This document shows, piece by piece, positions 1-6,175 of a stretch of DNA of 14,318 nucleotides. The position numbers and the translations under genes are program-made. How positions within the stretch are numbered: the first letter of the stretch is position 1; every line of letters begins with the position of its first letter. Under the pieces are notes generated by a model. The model worked only from the letters and a program-made list of their open reading frames with translations. It made no database searches and was not told the origin of the DNA. Location: the NCBI GenBank assembly GCA_016210705.1, contig JACQTR010000199.1, forward strand, positions 1 to 14,318, in the 5' to 3' direction. Origin of the DNA: Chloroflexota bacterium (GTDB lineage Bacteria; Chloroflexota; Dehalococcoidia; JACQTR01).

Positions 1-32
1 AACAAAATTGATATCAGGACGGAGGTGTCAAC

Positions 33-470
33 GTGTCTATTGAAGAGGTCAGGAGGATTAACGAGCAAGGGCTGGCTGCCTGGGATGCCCACGATGCCGA
101 CGCTTTTGTCGCGTTGTTTGGTGAAGACATAGTGTTCTACGATACTGCCCTTCCCGATCCGATACGAGACAAGGAAGGAGTTCGCCAATATATGCGGAGC
201 TGGTTAGCTGCGTTTCCCGATATGAAGACAGCCAGGACGAACGCTGTTATTTCCGAAGATGCGGTGGCGGTGGAGCTGGAATGGACTGGAACAAATACCG
301 GCCCGCTGCAAGGCCCGCCGGGCTCACCCCCAATTCCAGCTACCGGCAAGAAAGTAAAGGGGAAGGGGGCCTATTTTGCCCGTCTCCGGGATGGAAGGAT
401 CGTGGAATTCAGCGCTCATCCCGATGTAGCCGGGCTGATGATGCAGCTTGGGATAATGTCAGGGACCTAA
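33..470 (+). CDS. SnoaL-like / ester cyclase family protein (NTF2-like fold)
   Basis: A 145-residue protein with the layout of the SnoaL-like polyketide cyclase/ester cyclase families: an N-terminal helix (EEVRRINEQGLAAWDAHD), strand FGEDIVFYD near residues 30-37, a helix with the family-like VRQYMRSWLAAFPD (50-63), then long strands with VAVELEWTGTNTGPL (79-92), the PPIPATGKKV turn (99-108) and a last strand ending FSAHPD. The length is normal for the fold. The start is GTG at 33, chosen because GGAGGTG at 21-27 is correctly spaced. Proteins of this fold bind small hydrophobic ligands in a cone-shaped pocket and can be cyclases, isomerases or hydrolases; which applies here cannot be read from the sequence. 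It is the first of seven collinear small genes and may itself be preceded by genes outside the window. Confidence 0.85.
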   Translation: MSIEEVRRINEQGLAAWDAHDADAFVALFGEDIVFYDTALPDPIRDKEGVRQYMRSWLAAFPDMKTARTNAVISEDAVAVELEWTGTNTGPLQGPPGSPPIPATGKKVKGKGAYFARLRDGRIVEFSAHPDVAGLMMQLGIMSGT

Positions 471-492
471 TCGCTTCGTTGCCCCAAGCGAT
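470..492 (+). other. Post-stop hairpin
   Basis: Inverted repeat ATCGCTT (470-476) / AAGCGAT (486-492) with a 9-base loop, starting in the last base of the stop codon of the SnoaL-like gene. It is followed by CATTTTG rather than a real T tract, so it is more likely an mRNA-stability or partial-termination element than a full terminator. Confidence 0.45.
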
Positions 493-507
493 CATTTTGA
501 AAAGAAA
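492..507 (+). repeat. 16-base direct repeat, copy 1
   Basis: TCATTTTGAAAAGAAA is found exactly here and again at 807-822. Both copies are in intergenic gaps, about 39 and 50 bases upstream of the next start codon, and both are followed by purine-rich sequence leading to the AGGAGG ribosome binding site. It is either a duplicated leader element or a remnant of gene duplication in the cluster. Confidence 0.7.
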
Positions 508-546
508 GGAAAAGAAAGGTTAACTAAAAAAGACAGGAGGTTGAAA

Positions 547-786
547 ATGAAGAAGCATCTTATAAGCTTGATAGCTGTAACTGCCTTGCTGCTTGTGGTG
601 GCTATACCTTGGTTGGGCGGTGCTAGCTCGGCAAATGCAGCCGGCTGCCAGGCTTTCGGCCAGGAGACTGCGACAGAGGCGCAGACAAATATACCATTGG
701 GCAGCCTAGTCAAAGACCTAGCGACTAGCGGCCCAGGAGCAGTTGCTGAGATAGTTTCCTTTGAAATGGGCGAACTTTGTGATTAG
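547..786 (+). CDS. Small exported protein with two cysteines
   Basis: A 79-residue precursor. The start is ATG at 547, six bases after AGGAGG (535-540); an in-frame TTG at 541 touches that ribosome binding site and is unlikely. Residues 1-31 form a classical Sec signal peptide: KKH, then a hydrophobic stretch (LISLIAVTALLLVVAIPWL) and an Ala-Asn-Ala site at 29-31. Cleavage leaves about 48 residues with one cysteine near each end (C34 and C78), positioned to form a disulfide that would cyclise the mature chain. An alternative is a lipoprotein, since AAGC (31-34) weakly resembles a lipobox, but the residue at -3 is Ala and the site lies far from the hydrophobic core. I recognise no family. The gene lies between the SnoaL-like and cupin genes and probably shares their transcript. 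Confidence 0.7.
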   Translation: MKKHLISLIAVTALLLVVAIPWLGGASSANAAGCQAFGQETATEAQTNIPLGSLVKDLATSGPGAVAEIVSFEMGELCD

Positions 787-806
787 GGCTTTGGCATGGG
801 ATGGTG

Positions 807-822
807 TCATTTTGAAAAGAAA
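807..822 (+). repeat. 16-base direct repeat, copy 2
   Basis: Exact second copy of TCATTTTGAAAAGAAA (first at 492-507), in the gap between the small exported protein gene and the first cupin gene. The neighbouring sequences diverge except for the shared A-rich character and the AGGAGG that follows (861-866). Confidence 0.7.
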
Positions 823-872
823 ACATAAGGGTTATGAAAAACCTAGCCTAATTAAAAGATAGGAGGAAGACC

Positions 873-1247
873 ATGCGCGCCAAATTTGAAGACCTACCAG
901 TAGTGGAGGATACACCAGAGTTTGTCAGTCGCCAGGCGGAGTGGGGTGATATGAACATTGCACTGGAGAAGGTCCAGGCTGGCATGGACGCCACAGAGTT
1001 GTTCAAGTCGTTGCCTGGTGGCCGGTGCCAGGTTCCCCATTGGGGCTATCTGCTGAAGGGAAGGGCACGCATCAAGTATGCTGACCGTGAGGAGATAATC
1101 CAGGGTGGCGATGCTTACTACATGGCGCCTGGCCACATACCGATCATCGAGGAGGAATCCGAATTTGTGGAGTTCAGTCCCAAGGGCGAGTATCAGAAGA
1201 CCATGGAGGCCTTGGCTAAGCTGGAGGAGAAGCAGAGGGGAACTTGA
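873..1247 (+). CDS. Cupin domain-containing protein (first of two)
   Basis: A 124-residue single-domain cupin. The ATG at 873 follows AGGAGGA at 861-867. Cupin motif 1 is seen as VPHWGYLLKGRARIKYAD (54-71) and motif 2 as GGDAYYMAPGHIPIIEE (78-94), with the FVEFSP strand after it. Motif 1 keeps His56 but lacks the second His and the Glu of the usual metal triad; His88 lies in the APGH turn. Metal binding, if any, would therefore use a reduced ligand set. The HWGY...G / PGH signature marks a group of small stand-alone bacterial cupins with no agreed function. The C-terminal 20 residues (EYQKTMEALAKLEEKQ) look like a charged helix. It is 65 bases from the DUF4242 gene and shares a pathway with it by context only. 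Confidence 0.88.
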   Translation: MRAKFEDLPVVEDTPEFVSRQAEWGDMNIALEKVQAGMDATELFKSLPGGRCQVPHWGYLLKGRARIKYADREEIIQGGDAYYMAPGHIPIIEEESEFVEFSPKGEYQKTMEALAKLEEKQRGT

Positions 1248-1253
1248 TTTACG

Positions 1254-1275
1254 TGTCCCGGCACTGGCCGGGGCA
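1254..1275 (+). other. GC-rich intercistronic hairpin
   Basis: TGTCCCGGC (1254-1262) pairs with GCCGGGGCA (1267-1275) around the loop ACTG, giving nine pairs including one G-U. It starts 6 bases after the stop codon of the first cupin gene. No T tract follows, so it is not a classical intrinsic terminator; it may stop 3' exonucleases and set relative mRNA levels. Confidence 0.5.
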
Positions 1276-1312
1276 GACTTGTCGATAAACGGGTAAAAAA
1301 GGAGGAACCGAG

Positions 1313-1564
1313 ATGGCACTGTATATGGATACCCACAAGAAGATGGAAGGGTTGACCGCTGAGGCTCTGGCGCGAGCTCATAAGAGAGATCTCGAGGTTC
1401 AGGGAAAGTACGGTGTTAATTACCTGAAGTATTGGTACAACGAGGGCGCTGGCACTGTTTTCTGTCTCTGCGAGGCTCCTAGCACAGAAGCAGCCTCGGC
1501 GGTGCATCGTGAGGCCCATGGTCTCGTCGCTGACGAGATCATAGAGGTTAAGGAAGGTTCATAA
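1313..1564 (+). CDS. DUF4242 / SCO4226-type nickel-binding-like protein
   Basis: An 83-residue protein starting at ATG 1313 after GGAGGA (1301-1306). It carries the hallmarks of DUF4242: MDTHKK at the start, AHKRDLEVQGKYGVNYLKYW (22-41), FCLCEAP (50-56) and the AVHREAHGLVADEI block (63-76). The only family member with a reported structure that I recall is SCO4226 of Streptomyces coelicolor, a ferredoxin-like-fold nickel-binding protein. Here His8, His23, His65 and His69 are candidate ligands, and Cys51/Cys53 flank the central strand. Its cellular role is unknown. It sits between two cupins and only 22 bases from the second, so the three are almost surely cotranscribed. Confidence 0.88.
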   Translation: MALYMDTHKKMEGLTAEALARAHKRDLEVQGKYGVNYLKYWYNEGAGTVFCLCEAPSTEAASAVHREAHGLVADEIIEVKEGS

Positions 1565-1586
1565 TTAATTAGGAGGGAGTTTAGCT

Positions 1587-1946
1587 ATGAAAGGCGCAGA
1601 CAGCAAGAAATTCACATCTCCAGATGAGGTTCGAACCTTTGAGAAAGGCAAGCTGGAACTCGTTAAGATAGGCGACGGTGTCGTCGGGCGGTTCACTTTG
1701 GAACCAGGCTGGCGCTGGTCGAAACACGTGAAGCCGATAGCCAAGACGGAGTGGTGCGAAGCCCAGCATTTTGGATATCAGATCTCCGGCCGAATGCACA
1801 TAGTTACGTCCGATGGCACAGAATTTGAGGCCGGGCCCGGTGAGGTTACAGCGCTGACTGTGAAACACGATGCCTGGGTCGTCGGGGACGAGCCCGTAGT
1901 CCTCGTCGACTGGACAGGTGCCAGGGAGTATGCTAAGGCGGCCTAA
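1587..1946 (+). CDS. Cupin domain-containing protein (second of two)
   Basis: A 119-residue single-domain cupin with ATG at 1587 and AGGAGG upstream (1571-1576). Motif 1 region: WRWSKHVKPIAKTEWCEAQH then FGYQISGRMHIV (43-73); motif 2 region: GPGEVTALTVKHDAWVVGDEP (83-103). His47, Cys57, His61 and His94 are possible metal ligands. The HDAWVVGDEP ending is typical of a distinct group of small bacterial cupins; this copy has TVKHDAW where relatives usually have a PPGHDAW turn. It differs clearly from the first cupin in this cluster, so the two are not a recent tandem duplication. The function is unassigned; enzymes and ligand sensors both use this fold. Confidence 0.87.
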   Translation: MKGADSKKFTSPDEVRTFEKGKLELVKIGDGVVGRFTLEPGWRWSKHVKPIAKTEWCEAQHFGYQISGRMHIVTSDGTEFEAGPGEVTALTVKHDAWVVGDEPVVLVDWTGAREYAKAA

Positions 1947-1971
1947 AACGGATTGGAAATGGAGGTTTACG

Positions 1972-2244
1972 ATGGCAAAGGCTAAGTATCTGGTAGAGTT
2001 GCCTCATACTAATGAGGAGTGCTTGCAGGCCATGGACGAAGTGGCGGCCAAAGGTTCCAAGTTTCTACCTAAGGTCTATTGGGGCTGCATGTCCGGCATT
2101 CACACCGGCTGGGCCCCTTTAGAGGCTAAAAGCGAAGAGGAGGTACGCAATCTAATTACTGGCTCCTTGGTGCGCAATAAGGCTAGAATTACCAAAGTGG
2201 ACCAGTTTACCGAAAAGCAGGTCGCTTCGTTCCACAAAGTATAG
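1972..2244 (+). CDS. Small conserved protein, predicted ferredoxin-like (DUF4242-related pattern)
   Basis: A 90-residue protein. The start is ATG 1972, five bases after GGAGGT (1961-1966); a longer reading from 1918 would overlap the end of the cupin gene and has no ribosome binding site. The predicted order is strand (AKYLVEL), helix (NEECLQAMDEVAAKG), strand (KVYWGCMSG), strand (HTGWAPLEA), helix (SEEEVRNLITGSL), strand (ARITKVDQF), which is a ferredoxin-like beta-alpha-beta-beta-alpha-beta arrangement as in DUF4242 and many small dimeric barrels. WGCMSGIHTGWA (37-48), with Cys39 and His44, looks like the conserved core and possible binding site. No function is known to me. It is 25 bases from the second cupin and belongs to the same transcript. 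Confidence 0.8.
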   Translation: MAKAKYLVELPHTNEECLQAMDEVAAKGSKFLPKVYWGCMSGIHTGWAPLEAKSEEEVRNLITGSLVRNKARITKVDQFTEKQVASFHKV

Positions 2245-2257
2245 AGCGTAAGCTCTA
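2242..2257 (+). other. Stop-codon hairpin with GNRA-type loop
   Basis: TAGAGC / GCTCTA (2242-2247 and 2252-2257) form six pairs around GTAA, a GNRA tetraloop. The TAG is the stop codon of the preceding gene. No T tract follows. It separates the five tightly packed cluster genes from the membrane protein gene 125 bases further on. Confidence 0.45.
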
Positions 2258-2277
2258 CGGCCTTGCTAATTGGAATG

Positions 2278-2286
2278 TGGTACAAT
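2278..2286 (+). promoter_or_regulatory. Possible extended -10 promoter for the membrane protein gene
   Basis: TGG-TACAAT (TGn plus a five-of-six -10 box) lies about 95 bases upstream of the start at 2382, in the largest gap of the cluster. No good -35 box is found at 16-18 bases, so only the extended -10 form would work. It could give the membrane protein its own transcript. Confidence 0.35.
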
Positions 2287-2381
2287 TAGTGGATGGAGAG
2301 TGATTTGAAATACATGCAACACGTCGGCGGGAGAGTGGTTGGTTAATTTAAAAAACCAAAGCGTGAAGGGAGGCGATATTT

Positions 2382-2699
2382 ATGGATATTGGAACCGTGT
2401 TGCTGATGGCGGGTTTTGCCTACGGCTTAGGCGTATTTTGGTACGACCTGTTGCCGGGCCAGCTTGCGATGAAGCCTTGGCGGGTGGCTGCTTATCCATT
2501 TGCTGCCATGGTCATTGCTGAAGCCGCGATCACCGAGTTCAATCGTGGCAATATATGGGCCTTTGGCGGCATTCATGTGATACCAGCCATTGTTGCTGCG
2601 GCGATAGGGGTGATCGTAGACTGGGCCATTAACTACGCCAGGCGTCCCCAGGTTGTGGAGAACTTGGAAAGGCCATTGCCAGCGACTACTCGTGCCTAA
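2382..2699 (+). CDS. Small membrane protein, three predicted helices
   Basis: A 105-residue protein with ATG at 2382 and AAGGGAGG at 2366-2373. Three hydrophobic segments are visible: about 4-24 (IGTVLLMAGFAYGLGVFWY), 34-51 (RVAAYPFAAMVIAEAAIT) and 62-84 (GGIHVIPAIVAAAIGVIVDW), followed by a polar tail NYARRPQVVENLERPL. I recognise no family and no catalytic motif. It is the last gene on this strand before a strong terminator, and its stop overlaps the stop of the convergent glycosyltransferase gene by four bases. Whether it works with the cupin cluster or only lies beside it is not clear, because of the 137-base gap. Confidence 0.72.
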   Translation: MDIGTVLLMAGFAYGLGVFWYDLLPGQLAMKPWRVAAYPFAAMVIAEAAITEFNRGNIWAFGGIHVIPAIVAAAIGVIVDWAINYARRPQVVENLERPLPATTRA

Positions 2700-4261
2700 C
2701 TTGACAAACGAGTTTCTATTCCCGTAGGCGTGTTGCTGATTATAAAAACCCCCTCAAACGAGGGGGTTTTTATTAGGTTTTTCTTGACTTCGATATACTG
2801 AGAACCATAGATTAGCCTATCTCCAGGTTCCACCGTTAGCCGATATATCGATGACATTCCGGGTAGGACAATTTTCTGGGTAAGGGTGGAGCTTTGATTT
2901 ATCCTGCCTAGCTTATCTTCTATCAGTAGCACGCTCTTAACACCGGTTGGGATTACTACCTCGGTGTTTCCTTTGCCGAACATATCCACCCAAAGATTCA
3001 TAGAGTATTGAGGCAAATAATAACGCCAGTGACGATAACTGTCGTAGGAGAGCAAAATGACGGATTGTGGAGAATAATTGGATAGTATGTACTCTCGCTT
3101 CTCACCCAAGGCGCGGTCGTTATCTCGCAGTCCTGGTAGCGTAAGGGTACGAGGTAGGAACAAAAAGATGATTATGTTGGCCGAAACAACTAGTCCCAAG
3201 AGCCCCCAACTTAAAGCGGGAGGCTTGAGCTTACTAAAAAAAAGCCCTGTTATCAGAAAAAGGGCGGGAACTACGCTAAAGACATAACCGGGGTCGCCGA
3301 TGTGTACGAAGGTGTAGAAAATAGCCATGGGGGAAAGCCACAGTATTATAAATAGGATTTGGCTATTAAACCTTGCCCTTTGTCCTAGGAGCCAGGCAGT
3401 TGCTACCACCAATAAAGGGGCAGCGGCATATAAGACATAAAAGAGGTAGCTTAAGGTATCCTTTATGTTCACGCGGAGAGCAATCCATCCGTTCTCCAAA
3501 ACCGAGTATCGCTCCAACACATCTTTATTTACATAGGCCTCGAAGGCCTTTAGGTATTGGTCGATCCCACCCGAAAGCAGGGCCGTGGGCAAAAACCAAA
3601 GAAGGAACCCCGCCAAAGCTAGTCCTAAAGCAGTGGCTGTCATACGAGGCGGTTGTCTCCAAAGAGTGGCAAGCCACAGAGGACCCAGAAACAGGAGAAG
3701 GTCGGGACGGAAGCCACCCGCGATAGTGTATACAGCGGTTAAGGGAAGCAATAGGTTTCGCTTTTGAAAGAGTATCTGATAGGCCCAAAGGGCCACCCAA
3801 GTACTAAACAGGGCCAAAGCCCCGTAGGCCAGGGCTATCTCTCCATAGCTCCAAAAGGTAACGCCGAAGGTTAAAAGAAGCCCAGCTATGATCCCGGTGC
3901 GGCGGTTGAACATGTTTTTGCCCAAAAAGTAGAGGGCTACCGCCGACCCTGCGCTGAGCAGGATACTTACCATCACCAAGCTAGTGTTGGCGTTAGCAAA
4001 AAAAAGGTTAAAAAATTTGGCCAGGGCTATGTAGTAGGGATAGCCGGGGGGATGGGGAAAATGCTGGGTAACATCAAATTTCCTTAAGGCCAGGGCAAAA
4101 TTGGCTGAGTCCCAATTAAATAGGATGTGGGTGCGGAAAGGGAGGCGAGTAGCAAGGACGAGGACAAAAAGAAGGGAAGAGATTAAGCTATCTTTTCTGT
4201 TCAATTTCGAAAGGCGTGCTGTTGTGGGAAGCTTAAAAGGAGAGAGTGTGCTTTTGGCCAT
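2696..4261 (-). CDS. GT39/PMT-like polytopic membrane glycosyltransferase
   Basis: A 521-residue integral membrane protein of the ArnT/PMT (GT39-like) or DUF2723 superfamily. These GT-C enzymes move a sugar from a polyprenyl-phosphate donor to lipid or protein acceptors on the outer side of the cytoplasmic membrane. The first large loop has NWDSANF (Asp51 is the expected catalytic acid) and the typical HPPGYP (70-75). About ten further hydrophobic segments follow up to residue 375 or so. The remainder (LGEKREYILSNYSPQSVILLS onward) is a soluble domain. The start is ATG 4261 with only a weak GAAAG ribosome binding site. It follows the thioesterase gene after 74 bases and may be read through from it. 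Oddly, its 3' end contains a strong terminator hairpin. Acceptor and sugar cannot be told. Confidence 0.8.
   Translation of the reverse strand: MAKSTLSPFKLPTTARLSKLNRKDSLISSLLFVLVLATRLPFRTHILFNWDSANFALALRKFDVTQHFPHPPGYPYYIALAKFFNLFFANANTSLVMVSILLSAGSAVALYFLGKNMFNRRTGIIAGLLLTFGVTFWSYGEIALAYGALALFSTWVALWAYQILFQKRNLLLPLTAVYTIAGGFRPDLLLFLGPLWLATLWRQPPRMTATALGLALAGFLLWFLPTALLSGGIDQYLKAFEAYVNKDVLERYSVLENGWIALRVNIKDTLSYLFYVLYAAAPLLVVATAWLLGQRARFNSQILFIILWLSPMAIFYTFVHIGDPGYVFSVVPALFLITGLFFSKLKPPALSWGLLGLVVSANIIIFLFLPRTLTLPGLRDNDRALGEKREYILSNYSPQSVILLSYDSYRHWRYYLPQYSMNLWVDMFGKGNTEVVIPTGVKSVLLIEDKLGRINQSSTLTQKIVLPGMSSIYRLTVEPGDRLIYGSQYIEVKKNLIKTPSFEGVFIISNTPTGIETRLSS
2744..2771. terminator. Perfect bidirectional intrinsic terminator inside a coding end
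   Basis: AAAAACCCCCTC (2744-2755), loop AAAC, then GAGGGGGTTTTT (2760-2771): twelve perfect pairs with A and T runs at the two edges, so it can end transcription in both directions. It is 45 bases past the stop of the + strand membrane protein gene. On the - strand it lies within codons 497-506 of the glycosyltransferase gene, before that gene's stop codon at 2696-2698. Confidence 0.92.
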
Positions 4262-4335
4262 TACTTTCGGGACTTAGAGGGGGCCAGGTCTCACCGCTCG
4301 CTTGAAGTCGGTGCTGGCTATCAATCCCAGCGCGT

Positions 4336-4746
4336 CTATCCTTTTTGACCAAACCGCGCCCAGCTCACAATAAATCGTTCGTGGGTGCCCTCACCCACCT
4401 TTCCCTGGGGGTCGGAGGCCTCTACCTTAAAAACCAATCGCCGGCGGTCGATCTCCACCAGCTCCGCTTGAGCCACTACCTCCTTCCCTAAGGGGGTGGC
4501 CCGAAGATGTCTTACAGAAACGGCTGTCCCAACTGTTCCCCATCCCGAGGCCAGCAAAGGGTCTACTGCGGTCAAGGCGGCGTTTTCCATCAACCCTATC
4601 ATAGAGGGAGTGGATAGAACACTACCTCGGCCGGTACCGCTAGCTCCGGCTGTGCTTTCTCTATTTACTGTGGTTCGCGCTTCTCCTTGCAAACCAATCT
4701 TTATCTTATCTTTACCCCAATCTTGTTCGCTGGACTGCGTTGTCAT
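4336..4746 (-). CDS. Fluoroacetyl-CoA thioesterase-like (FlK family) protein
   Basis: A 136-residue hotdog-fold protein of the FlK-type thioesterase family, which hydrolyses acyl-CoA thioesters. STPSMIGLMENAA (45-57) matches the family's active helix and VRHLRATPLG (78-87) the next block. Thr46, Glu54 and His80 are spaced 8 and 26 residues apart, exactly as Thr42, Glu50 and His76 of Streptomyces cattleya FlK, so the catalytic set looks intact. The first 20 residues are polar and extend beyond the fold. The start is ATG 4746, with GGAGGT five bases upstream; one base separates it from the stop of the acyl-CoA synthetase alpha gene, so the two are translationally coupled. An N-terminally longer reading to 4785 lies inside that gene. 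The true substrate is unknown; fluoroacetyl-CoA itself is not implied. Confidence 0.83.
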   Translation of the reverse strand: MTTQSSEQDWGKDKIKIGLQGEARTTVNRESTAGASGTGRGSVLSTPSMIGLMENAALTAVDPLLASGWGTVGTAVSVRHLRATPLGKEVVAQAELVEIDRRRLVFKVEASDPQGKVGEGTHERFIVSWARFGQKG

Positions 4747-4747
4747 C

Positions 4748-6172
4748 TCAAACCTCCGCGACAGAATGATGGTGGTAATACTCAACCACCTTTTTAAAGG
4801 CCGTGGCCGCCCTTTGGAAGGAGGGAAAACTGGGGATGTATTTGTCTGTCAATTGGTTCCTCATCTCTATTGCTGTTGCTTCGCGGTGGGCAGGGGTGAC
4901 GATAGCGAAGAATGGTTTGTCAGACTTATTTTTGTAGTCTGCCAATCCCGACACCAATCCGTCCCAAAAGGCAGGCCCTCGCCGACCATCCCGGGAAAAA
5001 CCCACGGATACCTCCATGGCCACGGCGTCCACGTTTTCATCCTCAGCTAGGATGTTTAACATCTTCATCACCAACTCTAGGGAGGCGAAGTTGGAGCTGA
5101 CATCTAGGGGGTTACGATAGCTGCCACCGATGATGTTGAAAAAGGTGGCCAATTGCTCGTATGACTGGCTGCTAAGTGGGGACACCTCTAAACCAGCTTT
5201 GACAAAGGCATCCGTGCTGATCACCGATTGTCCGCCAGTCATACTCATCAAGCCCATTCTAAGACCGGAGGCAGGTTTGCTGCAGAGTAGCAGTTTTATA
5301 GTATCTATCATCTGGTCCAGATTCTCTACCGTTATCGTCCCACACTGCCGGATCATGGCATCCCACAAAAGCTGGGAGGTAGCCAGAGAGGCGGTGTGGG
5401 AGGAGGCTGCCCTAGCCCCGGCATCTGTTTGGCCTCCTTTCCAAAGGAGCACTGGCTTTATTTGGGCGGCCTCTTTTAGGGCCTGGTAGAAGCGCCTGCC
5501 ATCCTTGACACCCTCAATATACAGTCCGATAACCTTGGTTTCCTCATCCTGTGCCAGGTAGTCTAGATAATCGGTGCTGTCCAGAACGATGGCGTTGCCA
5601 TAGCTTACCGACTTGCTGATCTTGATGCCATGAATAGCTCCCACCAAGCTAAATTGGGAGGCATGGGTACCGCTTTGGGAGATGAACCCCACTACACCCC
5701 TTTCGCCAGCATATTGCTCCGCATTGTGGCGTAACCCAATGCTAGGGTTGAAGATGCCTACGCAGTTGGGACCGATAAGGTTAAGGCCACCGGCCTTGGC
5801 CATTTCGGTGAGGACTTTTTGTAGCCTTATTCCCTCCTCGGTGTTGGTCTCGGCAAATCCGGAGGTAAAAAAGGCGGCGCCACCCACCTTTTTTTGGATG
5901 CAATCGGCGACGACCTTGGGGGCTACTTTTCGAGGCACGGCCACTATGACGTAGTCTATAGGCTCCGGTATATCAACAAGGCTGGGGTAATTGGGCACGC
6001 CCAAAGCGGCTATTCCTGGTAGTTCCCGCTCATCGATCTGAACGGAGTACACTTTACCCTGGAAGGTGCTCACGCTTCGCAGCCACATGTAGTTCGTTTG
6101 CTGCTTGTCTCCTACCACTGCCACCGAGCGGGGATTGAAGGCTCTGTCCAAGTTTTTCTTTTCGGGCGCCAT
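4748..6172 (-). CDS. ADP-forming acyl-CoA synthetase, alpha subunit (CoA-binding)
   Basis: A 474-residue alpha subunit of the acetyl-CoA synthetase (ADP-forming) / NDP-forming acyl-CoA ligase family, which interconverts acyl-CoA + ADP + Pi and free acid + CoA + ATP. Domain 1 (about 8-145) is a CoA-binding Rossmann domain (FNPRSVAVVGD; IGPNCVGIFNP at 133-143). Domain 2 (about 158-300) is succinyl-CoA-ligase-like, with GFISQSG (162-168) and the phospho-histidine motif ARAASSHTAS (253-262; His259). Domain 3 (about 305-465) is the second ligase-like domain (MTGGQS..., NIIGGSYRNPLDVS). All expected motifs are present. The start is ATG 6172, three bases after the beta subunit stop; the ribosome binding site is weak, suggesting coupling. 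It differs from the common fused form by having a separate beta subunit. Confidence 0.9.
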   Translation of the reverse strand: MAPEKKNLDRAFNPRSVAVVGDKQQTNYMWLRSVSTFQGKVYSVQIDERELPGIAALGVPNYPSLVDIPEPIDYVIVAVPRKVAPKVVADCIQKKVGGAAFFTSGFAETNTEEGIRLQKVLTEMAKAGGLNLIGPNCVGIFNPSIGLRHNAEQYAGERGVVGFISQSGTHASQFSLVGAIHGIKISKSVSYGNAIVLDSTDYLDYLAQDEETKVIGLYIEGVKDGRRFYQALKEAAQIKPVLLWKGGQTDAGARAASSHTASLATSQLLWDAMIRQCGTITVENLDQMIDTIKLLLCSKPASGLRMGLMSMTGGQSVISTDAFVKAGLEVSPLSSQSYEQLATFFNIIGGSYRNPLDVSSNFASLELVMKMLNILAEDENVDAVAMEVSVGFSRDGRRGPAFWDGLVSGLADYKNKSDKPFFAIVTPAHREATAIEMRNQLTDKYIPSFPSFQRAATAFKKVVEYYHHHSVAEV

Positions 6173-6175
6173 TTT

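Noticed and set aside
894..1319. Long open frame antisense to the first cupin gene
   Set aside because: It is a shadow of a clear cupin gene, with no ribosome binding site and no recognisable domain.
1918..1971. Longer start for the 90-residue ferredoxin-like protein
   Set aside because: It lies within the end of the second cupin gene and lacks a ribosome binding site, while ATG 1972 has GGAGGT at ideal spacing.
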